The translations under genes were made by a program, and so were the position numbers. This document shows positions 18,442-26,574 of a stretch of DNA of 47,040 nucleotides, one piece after another. The DNA comes from Lachnoanaerobaculum orale (GTDB lineage Bacteria > Bacillota > Clostridia > Lachnospirales > Lachnospiraceae), in contig NZ_RRCM01000002.1 in the NCBI RefSeq assembly GCF_003862485.1, positions 356,367-403,406 on the forward strand. The letters run 5' to 3'. The stretch's first letter is position 1, and the number at the start of each line of letters is the position of its first letter. Under the pieces are notes generated by a model that was not told the origin of the DNA, searched no databases, and worked only from the letters and a program-made list of their open reading frames with translations.

Positions 18442-20304
18442 ATGAAAAGAATTTTAAAATTAATAATTATATGGCTTATTACGGTAATCATATTGCTTGT
18501 TTCAGGGTGTGGAAATAAATCGAAAAAAGTAGAACACACAGATTTAGAAAACACAGATTTAGAAAACACAGATTTAGAAAATACAGATTTAGAAAATATA
18601 GATTTAGAATATTCAAATCTTTATTTGGGAGAAGTCAATAAAGATATATATGTAAATAAAATGTTTCAGTTGAAACTTAACGGAAAAGCACATGATATGT
18701 ATGTGATTAGTAGAGAAGAATTAGGAGATATGAAAGAATACTCGGATACGGACTCTATACAGACAGGTAAAGATAAGAAAAATTATGTAAATGATATGGA
18801 AGCCTTTGATAAGTCAGGTGCACACAGATATGTCAGTATAAAAATATATAGAGAAATCGAAGAAAAAGGCATGGAAAAATATATTGAAACTGAGCTACAA
18901 AAACAAAAAAAAGAATATGAAGGAGAATATGATAATGCTGAAGTGAAATTGTCAACGCAAACATTGACGGATAAAGAAGTACAGAGCATAGATATTCGCT
19001 TAAACGGAGAAAGAATAGAATATGCTGAAAGTATTTTATATATGAAAGTTGATGATTATTTTATTGAGATAAAAGTTGAGGGCAAAGACAGCAAGGATAT
19101 TCAGGAAGTTTTGAGTATGTTTGTAGCTCCGGATTATGAAGAGCATGTAGAGCCAAAATATATTTTTGATTTAGATGCAAATGTAAAGTTCACCGTCGGT
19201 GAAATTGAAAACGGTATATATACAAATAAGATGCTTAACTTAAAAGTTGACGGTAAAGCTAATGATTTAAGGTTTAGAAATGATGAGGAAATTAAAAAGA
19301 AGTTTGGATATAATGATTCGAACAGAGCAGATATAGAATCTGTAAAAGAAGTTTTAAATAAAGGTGATTATTTTGTAGATATGCATGCGACTACACCTGA
19401 TAATAAATTAGCTATTGCGATATTTGTCTATAAGTCCGAGTATGATTTGAATACATTTCTTGAAAAAGAACTTAATAAACTAAAAAAGGAATTCAATGCA
19501 AGTAAAAAAACAATAGAGTTATTTGGAGAAGAGATTCCGGGTATAGAATTTAAAAAGGTTTATTATGACGGAACAGCAACCATAGATTTAGCATTTATAA
19601 AAAGAGGAAAATATATAACCGTTATTTCTTCAGGGGGAGAATATTCATCGGCACCAAAAGACGGATTTAAATTATTTGAAGTATTAGATAAACAAGTTGA
19701 GATTGATAGTGATGAAACAACAGATTCATCAGAGAGTATAAATGAGGGGGAGGAAGTTGATAATAATTTTGAGTTTTCTATCGGTGAGATAAATAACGGT
19801 ATCTATACAAACAAGATGTTCGGAATCAGATTTGATGAAAAAACACTTGGAATGAAGATAAAAAGTAGGGAAGAAGAAAATAATAGATTTTATAGTACCG
19901 ATGAAAAAAAGTGGGATATTGATGAGGTATCGCAACTTCTGGAAAATGGTGACAAGTTTGTGGATATGCGTGCAGATATTGAAAATAAAAGTATATTAAG
20001 CGTCCTTATAAAAAAGGAGGATACACTAAAGGACCTAGACAGTTATATAAACAGGCAAATGGCAGGCTTAAAGGATAAATATGACATGAAGGGTATATAC
20101 TCGGAGATAAAAAAAGGTGAGGATGAATTTTTGGGAGAAACCAGACCATATATAAGTGTATATACTAATATATATGGTGTTGATATGTATCAAAGGAGTG
20201 AATATTTAAAAGTTGGAAATTATATTGCTGAGATATCTGCATATGCCGGTGATGAGTTATCAGCAAAGCAAATGATTGATGCAATCAGTAAAATTGAGGA
20301 ATAA
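18442..20304 (+). CDS. Lipoprotein with three copies of array domain (paralogue 3)
   Basis: A 620-residue predicted lipoprotein, the longest of the array. The signal peptide ends in LVSGC (cysteine 23). Residues 33-57 are five tandem pentapeptides TDLEN (last one IDLEY), encoded by five 15-base repeats. Domains start near 60 (GEVNKDIYVNKMFQLKLNGK), 251 (GEIENGIYTNKMLNLKVDGK) and 445 (GEINNGIYTNKMFGIRFDEK). Domain 1 resembles domain 1 of the gene at 20323; domains 2-3 resemble the whole of paralogue 1, so this looks like a fusion of two array members. Start ATG at 18442 with GGGAGA upstream; the TTG at 18415 is less likely. Function unknown. Confidence 0.85.
   Translation: MKRILKLIIIWLITVIILLVSGCGNKSKKVEHTDLENTDLENTDLENTDLENIDLEYSNLYLGEVNKDIYVNKMFQLKLNGKAHDMYVISREELGDMKEYSDTDSIQTGKDKKNYVNDMEAFDKSGAHRYVSIKIYREIEEKGMEKYIETELQKQKKEYEGEYDNAEVKLSTQTLTDKEVQSIDIRLNGERIEYAESILYMKVDDYFIEIKVEGKDSKDIQEVLSMFVAPDYEEHVEPKYIFDLDANVKFTVGEIENGIYTNKMLNLKVDGKANDLRFRNDEEIKKKFGYNDSNRADIESVKEVLNKGDYFVDMHATTPDNKLAIAIFVYKSEYDLNTFLEKELNKLKKEFNASKKTIELFGEEIPGIEFKKVYYDGTATIDLAFIKRGKYITVISSGGEYSSAPKDGFKLFEVLDKQVEIDSDETTDSSESINEGEEVDNNFEFSIGEINNGIYTNKMFGIRFDEKTLGMKIKSREEENNRFYSTDEKKWDIDEVSQLLENGDKFVDMRADIENKSILSVLIKKEDTLKDLDSYINRQMAGLKDKYDMKGIYSEIKKGEDEFLGETRPYISVYTNIYGVDMYQRSEYLKVGNYIAEISAYAGDELSAKQMIDAISKIEE
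18538..18612 (+). repeat. Five 15-base tandem repeats inside a lipoprotein gene
   Basis: Five copies of a 15-base unit (consensus ACAGATTTAGAAAAC) in frame, coding TDLEN. The first four differ from each other at only the last base; the fifth is diverged. Being a multiple of three, changes in copy number would lengthen or shorten the linker after the lipid anchor without breaking the frame. Confidence 0.9.
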
Positions 20305-20322
20305 ATATATTTGGAGGAGACT

Positions 20323-21663
20323 ATGAAGAGAATTTTTAAATTGGGAATACTGGCTGCTGCTTTATCACTTTGTTTTTCAGGATGTGCTTCAAAATCCGAT
20401 AAAAAATCCGATGAGACTGTAAGTGAGTTCAAAGATGACGACATTGTATTGGGTGAAGTGGTTGACGGAGTATATACAAGCAAAATGCTTGACTTAAAGT
20501 TTGACGGAAATGTAAATGATATGGATGTAACTGCGGAAGAGGAATTTACAAACAGGCTTGACGGCAAAGTGGTAAAAAGGTCGGATATGGAAGCCGTACA
20601 TGACAGACTGGATAAGGGCTATTATATAGGTGATATGGAGGCTTATGATAATAAGAACAAGGGAAATCATGTGGAGGTGGAGATATATAAGGATATACAC
20701 CATGAGATGAAAGACGGCTTGGAAAATTATATTGATAAAGAGGTAAAAAAGCAAAGAAGTGAGCAAAAAGAGAGATTTAAAAACCCTAAAGTAGAAAAGA
20801 CAACAAGAGATTTTCTGGGAGACAAGTTACTTAGTGTGGATGTTATCATAGATGAGGACGGTATAGAATCTGCCGATACCACATTATATAAGAAAATGGG
20901 TGAATACTTTATGGAAATTCATGTAAGAGGTGATAATGCCGAGGATATTGACAGGTATTTGGGAATGTTTGAAAAGTATTCGGACTCAGGTAACAATGCA
21001 AAAAGCAGTAAAGCGGATAAGTCAGATAAAGCAGATACAAAATCAGATACAGATAAAAAGGCCGATACGGATACAAAAGCCGTTGAAGAGACATCCGAGG
21101 TTAACGGCTCTGAAGATACGCTTGAGCTTGGTAGTGTAAGTGATAAAGTTTATTCAAATAAGATGCTTAATATAAAGTTTGATATAAGCAAAACAGGTCT
21201 GGATTTTGTAAGCGAAGAAGGACTTAAAAATTTGGGAAATGACGGTATAGATAAATCGGATTTAGATGCTGTAAAGAAGCATATCGAAGACGGTAAATCA
21301 TTTACAGATATGTTTGCGGTTGATAATAACGACACTACAAAGAAAATCAGCGTTTCATTGGCAAAAAACGATATGTTGATGCCTATGGATGAATATTTGG
21401 ATGCACATAAAGCGGTAATGGAAAGTCAACTTAGTAAAGTCCCAAAAGATCAGCTAAAAAGTTCAAGGGTAAAGAAATCGGATGCACATTTTCTCGGTAA
21501 TGAATTATCATGTTTGGATATTTACGTGGATACAACGGTTGGAAAACAGTGTCAGAAATATCTCTTTGTAGTAAAGGATCATTACATGATGATTATAGTA
21601 TCAAGCGGTAAGGACGAAAAAGAGGCACAGAAAGGACTTGATTTATTTCAGCAATATCAGTAA
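20323..21663 (+). CDS. Lipoprotein with two copies of array domain (paralogue 4)
   Basis: A 446-residue predicted lipoprotein. The signal peptide ends in CFSGC (cysteine 21). Domain copies begin near residues 47 (GEVVDGVYTSKMLDLKFDG) and 268 (GSVSDKVYSNKMLNIKFD). The linker between them (about 225-262) is Lys/Asp/Ser/Thr-rich with KADKSDKADTKSDTDKKAD, likely disordered. Start ATG at 20323 follows GGAGGAG, only 18 bases after paralogue 3, so they share a transcript. Domain 1 lacks the exact FxDMxA turn but keeps IGDMEAYD at that place. Function unknown. Confidence 0.85.
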   Translation: MKRIFKLGILAAALSLCFSGCASKSDKKSDETVSEFKDDDIVLGEVVDGVYTSKMLDLKFDGNVNDMDVTAEEEFTNRLDGKVVKRSDMEAVHDRLDKGYYIGDMEAYDNKNKGNHVEVEIYKDIHHEMKDGLENYIDKEVKKQRSEQKERFKNPKVEKTTRDFLGDKLLSVDVIIDEDGIESADTTLYKKMGEYFMEIHVRGDNAEDIDRYLGMFEKYSDSGNNAKSSKADKSDKADTKSDTDKKADTDTKAVEETSEVNGSEDTLELGSVSDKVYSNKMLNIKFDISKTGLDFVSEEGLKNLGNDGIDKSDLDAVKKHIEDGKSFTDMFAVDNNDTTKKISVSLAKNDMLMPMDEYLDAHKAVMESQLSKVPKDQLKSSRVKKSDAHFLGNELSCLDIYVDTTVGKQCQKYLFVVKDHYMMIIVSSGKDEKEAQKGLDLFQQYQ

Positions 21664-21724
21664 ATAAAATAAAAATTATGTGGTATACTAAGACAAAAGT
21701 ATATTCCGGATATAGGAGGAAAAA

Positions 21725-22357
21725 ATGAAGAAAAATTTTAAACTTATAATTATGGGTGTTGCAGTTTTGTCTGTGCTTTATATAACGGCTTGCGCCCGTA
21801 AAGATAAAGCAAAAGAGAGTGCACAGGCGGATAAGGATATAGTGGTGAAGTCTTTTGCAGATGACAAAAAGGATACTGAGCTTGACGGTAAACTCGACGG
21901 GGATGTGTATACCAACAGCGTATTTAATATTAAGTTTGATGCAAAAGCTGCAAATATGGAGATGACCAGTGCAGCAGAGATTAATGCTATGAGTATCAGC
22001 CACAATGATTACTCGTTAAAGATGGAGGCAAAAAGCAGAGATTCGGGAAGTAGGGTGAATTTTACAGTCCTGGATGACGGTACCGATGTAAAGTCGTACA
22101 TAGATGAAGATAGTGCTACAATAAAAGAGGAAAATAAAGGTCTTGGTGATGAGAATGTTAAAGTGGAAAGCTCTACAATAAACTTCCTCGGTGGGGATGT
22201 AGAGTCTCTTCACGCAGAGCTGACTTCGGGAAGTGTAACATATTATCGTACAAAAGTATTCTTACAGTCGGACAATCATGTGGCTGTAATAGAAGTAAAT
22301 TCACAAGATGCACAGAGTATTGATAATTGCCTTGGCGCATTTACAAAGGCTGAGTAA
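21725..22357 (+). CDS. Single-domain lipoprotein of the array (paralogue 5)
   Basis: A 210-residue predicted lipoprotein with one array domain. The signal peptide ends in YITAC (cysteine 23). After a short charged spacer the domain begins GKLDGDVYTNSVFNIKFDAK (about 56) and ends with a helix like SIDNCLGAFTKAE. It is close to the genes at 22379 and 24201 in both signal peptide and domain, forming a recent sub-family. AGGAGG precedes the ATG. A weak promoter-like GGTATACT lies about 40 bases upstream. Function unknown. Confidence 0.85.
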   Translation: MKKNFKLIIMGVAVLSVLYITACARKDKAKESAQADKDIVVKSFADDKKDTELDGKLDGDVYTNSVFNIKFDAKAANMEMTSAAEINAMSISHNDYSLKMEAKSRDSGSRVNFTVLDDGTDVKSYIDEDSATIKEENKGLGDENVKVESSTINFLGGDVESLHAELTSGSVTYYRTKVFLQSDNHVAVIEVNSQDAQSIDNCLGAFTKAE

Positions 22358-22378
22358 ATTATTATATAAAGGAGAAAG

Positions 22379-23014
22379 ATGAAGAAGAATATTAAACTTA
22401 TAATGGCAGGTATTGTGGTTTTGTCGGCACTTTCCATAACTGCTTGTAAAGATAACAAGACCGAGAGTAAAGCTGAAAGTAAGACGGAGAGTCCTGTTGC
22501 AAGTACTGTAGAAAGCACTGCTGAGCGTGCAAACAATGAAGATATGAACGGTACATATGACGGCAGTGTATATACCAATAAAGTATTTAATATAAAGTTT
22601 GATGCCAAAACAGTAAATATGGAGATGGTAAGTACCGAGGATCTTAGCGATATGCAAAAAAAGACACATGATGATACATTGAAGATGTATGCACATGACA
22701 CTGCAAACAGCAGCTCGGTACTGTTCGGACTTGTAAATATAACCTCGGATTTAAAGGCCTATATTGACGGAAATATAGCAAGAATTAATAAGGATAATGA
22801 GGGTGCAGGAGATATTAAGGCGGAAAGTACCACTATAAAATTTTTGGGTCAGGATGCTCCTTGTATAAATGCAAAGTTGACTGCAAACGGTGTAACACAG
22901 TATCATACAGAGGTATTTTTAGAGTCCGGAAAGGATGTATCCGTTATAGTTATAAATGCTAAAGATGAAAAGGTTGTTAAAGACTGCTTGAACGCCTTTA
23001 CAAAAGCGAAGTAA
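22379..23014 (+). CDS. Single-domain lipoprotein of the array (paralogue 6)
   Basis: A 211-residue predicted lipoprotein; lipobox SITAC with cysteine at 23, then a Ser/Thr/Glu spacer (about 25-55) and one domain opening with DGSVYTNKVFNIKFDAK and closing with VVKDCLNAFTKAK. It starts 21 bases after paralogue 5 with AAAGGAG as RBS and is followed 13 bases later by the SseB-like gene, so the group 21725-24887 looks like one operon. Function unknown. Confidence 0.85.
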   Translation: MKKNIKLIMAGIVVLSALSITACKDNKTESKAESKTESPVASTVESTAERANNEDMNGTYDGSVYTNKVFNIKFDAKTVNMEMVSTEDLSDMQKKTHDDTLKMYAHDTANSSSVLFGLVNITSDLKAYIDGNIARINKDNEGAGDIKAESTTIKFLGQDAPCINAKLTANGVTQYHTEVFLESGKDVSVIVINAKDEKVVKDCLNAFTKAK

Positions 23015-23027
23015 CTTTGGAGTATAT

Positions 23028-24182
23028 ATGTTTTGGGATAAGATAAAAGATGCTTTTTCATCTGAAAAAAGTGTTGATGATAATAAAGAAAACAAAGTAG
23101 TTAAGGGCAGATTTACCATGTTGGTAAAGGGCAGTAAAGACGAGGGAAGTATACTGCTTGAAGGTGATGTTTACGGTACTGTAAAAAAAGAGGATGTTAC
23201 CGTACTGTTTAAAGACGGAAAAGTATCTCATCTAAAGATAGCAAGGCTTATAGACAGTGCAGGCAATGATTGCGAATCTGTTACGGATGCATATGCAAAT
23301 ATAGGGTTTGAAAGTATAGATAAGGGTGATGATTTTAAATACGCCTTGATTACAAATATAGACTTTCAAATAGAATCCGATGTGAACAAGGCTGTAGAAA
23401 ATCCTTATATACTCGGTCTTTTATACGAATATGATAATAACTACAATGATGAAGACTTTATAAATCTGTTTTTCCGAGAGATGGTAATGTCACATTATCT
23501 GTTGCCTGTGAGAATGTCTGAAGATTTTAAAGGCAGCGGCAGTACGGTTTTGAAAAAAGATACAAAGATAGATATCTACGGTATCGAACTTCAAGGCGGA
23601 ATAAATGCACTTCCTGTATTTACAGACTGGGTCGCCTTGAAAAAATGGTCGGATATGGGAGTTGCAAATTGGAAAATGGAAACAATTATTGAAAGCTTTC
23701 CCGATATTGTGGGATTTTTAAAAGGTGAAGGCGGATTTATTATCAATCCTTACGGTCCGCAGTCGTTCTATATGAATTCGGAAAATATCAATAATATAGT
23801 GAATTCATCCGGATATCAAAGTCAGTTCGGTGATGCCAAAATAGAAACAAAGGTCGCAAAGGGCGGAGAGAAAAATTTTTTGGGGTATCCGCCTGATAAT
23901 GAAGAAGTGGCGGCTATAAAAAGGAGATTGGTCGCATTCGGAAATGCTCACAGCGAGATAAATTTAATAGATATGATGCTTAGAGTGGATGAGACAGGTA
24001 CAAAGTCATATCTTATAATAACGGATATAGATGACAGCGATGTAAGAAAGTATTATAAAGATATTTATAACAGTTGCAGAGACCTTTTAAGAGAAGTGGT
24101 ATATCTGGATTTTGCCACCTTAAAGCAGGCGGATTTTGCTAAAGATAAAATGAATCCGACGCCACTGTATAAAAAGAGTTGA
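23028..24182 (+). CDS. SseB-like protein with extra N-terminal domain
   Basis: A 384-residue cytoplasmic protein with no signal peptide. Residues about 25-75 form a small beta-rich domain (GRFTMLVKGSKDEGSILLEG). Residues about 125-270 resemble the SseB N-terminal domain, with INALPVFTDWVALKKWSDM and GGFIINPYGPQSFYMN, and about 290-370 resemble the SseB C-terminal domain. SseB was named for an effect on serine sensitivity in E. coli; its biochemical role is not known, and related domains also occur in other contexts. It is the only member of this operon not built from the array domain, set between paralogues 6 and 7, which hints at a shared process. RBS is weak (TTGGAG). Confidence 0.75.
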   Translation: MFWDKIKDAFSSEKSVDDNKENKVVKGRFTMLVKGSKDEGSILLEGDVYGTVKKEDVTVLFKDGKVSHLKIARLIDSAGNDCESVTDAYANIGFESIDKGDDFKYALITNIDFQIESDVNKAVENPYILGLLYEYDNNYNDEDFINLFFREMVMSHYLLPVRMSEDFKGSGSTVLKKDTKIDIYGIELQGGINALPVFTDWVALKKWSDMGVANWKMETIIESFPDIVGFLKGEGGFIINPYGPQSFYMNSENINNIVNSSGYQSQFGDAKIETKVAKGGEKNFLGYPPDNEEVAAIKRRLVAFGNAHSEINLIDMMLRVDETGTKSYLIITDIDDSDVRKYYKDIYNSCRDLLREVVYLDFATLKQADFAKDKMNPTPLYKKS

Positions 24183-24200
24183 TTATATTCAGGAGGAAAA

Positions 24201-24887
24201 ATGAGAAAAAATTTTAAACTTATAATGATCGGTATTTTGACAGTGTCCGCACTGTCTTTTACAGCTTGCGGCGGTAAAGCAAACAAGGCGGAGACTACAG
24301 CTGAAAGTACTGTAGAGAGCACTGCGGCAACTACTGAAGAAAGCAGTGAGACTGCTGCCGAGAGCACTACGGAAAGTGCCGGTGAGACTTCAAGTGCAGC
24401 AGCCGCTGATATAAAGGGTTCACTTAACGGTGATGTGTATACAAATGACGAATTCAATATAAAGTTTGATGCCAAGGCAGGCGGTATGGTAATGGCAGGA
24501 TCTGAAGAGTTCAACGCTATGAGATCAATGTCAAGTGATGATACATTGGAGATGTATGCATATGACGACAGTTATACAAAAATAGCGATGTTCGGTGTTT
24601 TGAAGGATAACACGGATATTAAATCTTATATAGATGAGAATATAGCTACAATAAAGAAGGACAATGAGGGAATAGGCGAGAACAATATAAAAGTGGAAAG
24701 TTCTACTCTAAAGTTCTTGGGAGAAGATGCTCCATGTCTTAATGCACAGTTGACTTCAGGCGGTGTAACACAGTACCATACACAGGTATTTATAAAGTCC
24801 GGAGACCATGTAGCGGTAATAGCCGTAAACGGTTTGGATGAGCAGAGTATAAAGGACTGCTTAGCAATGTTTACAAAGGCAAAATAA
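24201..24887 (+). CDS. Single-domain lipoprotein of the array (paralogue 7)
   Basis: A 228-residue predicted lipoprotein. Lipobox SFTAC (cysteine 23). A long Thr/Ser/Glu/Ala spacer (about 27-70), such as TTAESTVESTAATTEESSE, probably spans the cell wall. One domain follows, opening LNGDVYTNDEFNIKFDAK and ending SIKDCLAMFTKAK, nearly the same as in paralogues 5 and 6. AGGAGG precedes the ATG, 18 bases after the SseB-like gene. Function unknown. Confidence 0.85.
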   Translation: MRKNFKLIMIGILTVSALSFTACGGKANKAETTAESTVESTAATTEESSETAAESTTESAGETSSAAAADIKGSLNGDVYTNDEFNIKFDAKAGGMVMAGSEEFNAMRSMSSDDTLEMYAYDDSYTKIAMFGVLKDNTDIKSYIDENIATIKKDNEGIGENNIKVESSTLKFLGEDAPCLNAQLTSGGVTQYHTQVFIKSGDHVAVIAVNGLDEQSIKDCLAMFTKAK

Positions 24888-24959
24888 AGTTTTAAAGGGT
24901 AAATTTTAAGTTTTTGCATTAGTATCTTAACAATTAAACAAAGGCAGGTTAAAAAAATA

Positions 24960-24988
24960 TTTACATTTTAATCACATTGTTGTAATAT
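24960..24988 (+). promoter_or_regulatory. Promoter for paralogue 8
   Basis: TTTACA (24960-24965), 17 bases, TAATAT (24983-24988), within a 168-base AT-rich gap that has no gene. It suggests that the last lipoprotein is transcribed on its own. Confidence 0.5.
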
Positions 24989-25055
24989 TTTATCATAAAG
25001 CAATCACACAAAAATTTTACTATATGTAAAAAAGTATATTACATGGAGTATTGAT

Positions 25056-25796
25056 ATGAAAAAAAATATTTTTATACCTTTATTGTTTTTAACAGTGGTG
25101 ATGACTGCCTGCAGTAACGGTGCCAAGAGTGAAACTACGGCAAGTACAACTGCGGCTGCAGAGACTACCACAGTTGCGACTACGACTACCGAAGCTCCTA
25201 CTACAGCTGAGACTACAACTCAGGCTGCGGTAATTGAGGAAGAGAGTCATGCGGAGGACGATATACAGTTTTACAGAGGAAAAAAAGAAAACAATGTATA
25301 TACCAACAGCGTCTTCAATATCAAGTTTGATGCACCTGCCAACGGCTACAAGATGCAAAGCAGAGACAATATCGCACAGATGAGAGATATTTTCATCAAA
25401 CAGTCAGGTATGTCACAGGAAGAGGCGGACAGCAGTATATATATGGATGTATATGCTACCAGTGAGAACGGCAAGGGTGTCAGCAGTGTGAATGTAGTCA
25501 TAGAGAAGATGGGTACACCTTTTGAAAATGAGACCGAACTTGCAAAGGTTGTGGACAAGCTGCAAAATCAGTATAAGGCTGCAGGTATGGTAAATGTCAG
25601 CGTCGAGAGCGATAAGGCAAGGTTCAACGGAAAGGAGACCATTGCACTGAACGCTACCGATACAAGCGGAAATTATACCGTATACAGAAAGCAGATTTAT
25701 ATTAAGTCCGGAAACTTTATGGCTATTATTACAGCGAGCAGTACTTCCGAGGAGAAGGCACAGAAAGCGCTTGACGGATTTACAAGTTTGAACTAA
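25056..25796 (+). CDS. Single-domain lipoprotein of the array (paralogue 8, diverged)
   Basis: A 246-residue predicted lipoprotein: lipobox VMTAC, cysteine 19. The spacer (about 25-65) is almost pure Thr/Ala/Glu, e.g. TTTVATTTTEAPTTAETTTQ, typical of a cell-wall-spanning stretch. One array domain opens KENNVYTNSVFNIKFDAP, has YMDVYATSE in the middle, and closes QIYIKSGNFMAIITASSTS then EEKAQKALDGFTSLN. It has its own promoter and terminator, and is the most diverged single-domain member. Function unknown. Confidence 0.85.
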   Translation: MKKNIFIPLLFLTVVMTACSNGAKSETTASTTAAAETTTVATTTTEAPTTAETTTQAAVIEEESHAEDDIQFYRGKKENNVYTNSVFNIKFDAPANGYKMQSRDNIAQMRDIFIKQSGMSQEEADSSIYMDVYATSENGKGVSSVNVVIEKMGTPFENETELAKVVDKLQNQYKAAGMVNVSVESDKARFNGKETIALNATDTSGNYTVYRKQIYIKSGNFMAIITASSTSEEKAQKALDGFTSLN

Positions 25797-25802
25797 ACAA
25801 AG

Positions 25803-25833
25803 AAAGTATAGTCTTTTGCGGCTATACTTTTTT
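25803..25833 (+). terminator. Terminator closing the lipoprotein array
   Basis: A 9-bp stem (25803-25811 with 25822-25830) and T-rich tail, seven bases after the paralogue 8 stop codon. Confidence 0.85.
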
Positions 25834-25897
25834 ATTGCTTTTATTTATTTGAAATTTGTTCTAAAATAAAGTGATGTGTATAAAGAGGAAAAAAACT

Positions 25898-26557
25898 ATG
25901 AATAAAAGGCAGATTTCAGAGTCCATAGAGGTCGGCATATTTTTGGCACTTTCAGGCGGATTTATGGATGCATATTCATATATAAACCGTGGAAAGGTTT
26001 TTGCAAATGCCGAGACGGGAAATATTATATTGATGGCACTTAAGGTATGTGAGGGCAAGTTTTTTGAAGCTGTCAATTATCTTATACCGATAATATCATT
26101 TGCTGTAGGCGTGGCCATATGTGAGATAATAAAATATAGAAAAGAAAGAATAAATATGATACATTGGAGGCAGATACTGGTGATGTTTGAGATATTCGCA
26201 TTTATAGTAGTAGGATTTTTGCCTCAGGAAATGAACAGGGTTGCCAATTCCATAATATCTATGATATCGGGAATACAGTTTGCCACATTTCCGAAGATAA
26301 GAGGTACAGCCATTGCTACCACCATGTGTACAGGTAATCTAAAGACCGGAACCCAGAATATGTATCGCGGAATAAAGACGGGGGACAGGTCCGCCATAGA
26401 AAAAGGATTATATTATTATGTATGTATATTAGTTTTTATAGCAGGTACGGCGATAGGATATTTTGCAGTGAAGCTTATGGCTGAAAAGGCAATTTTTCTT
26501 GCAGCACTTGCAATGATAAATATTTTTATAATGATGTTCAAAGAATTTGAAGATTGA
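25898..26557 (+). CDS. YoaK family membrane protein (DUF1275)
   Basis: A 219-residue membrane protein with about six hydrophobic segments. The family signature is present near the N-terminus: LALSGGFMDAYSYINRG then NAETGNIILM, and a second internal motif TTMCTGNLKTG near 155-165. The molecular function of this family is not established. ATG at 25898 chosen because AGAGGAA lies upstream; a GTG at 25871 has no such site. It is followed 17 bases later by the aldo/keto reductase gene. Confidence 0.85.
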   Translation: MNKRQISESIEVGIFLALSGGFMDAYSYINRGKVFANAETGNIILMALKVCEGKFFEAVNYLIPIISFAVGVAICEIIKYRKERINMIHWRQILVMFEIFAFIVVGFLPQEMNRVANSIISMISGIQFATFPKIRGTAIATTMCTGNLKTGTQNMYRGIKTGDRSAIEKGLYYYVCILVFIAGTAIGYFAVKLMAEKAIFLAALAMINIFIMMFKEFED

Positions 26558-26574
26558 TTTGAAAGGAGATCTTT

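Noticed and set aside
18538-18612. Short tandem repeats considered as a CRISPR array
   Set aside because: Units are 15 bases with no spacers, in frame within a coding gene; no cas genes in the window.
24065-24514. Minus-strand open frame opposite a lipoprotein spacer (149 codons)
   Set aside because: It is produced by the low-complexity Thr/Ser/Glu repeat codons on the other strand; not a plausible protein.
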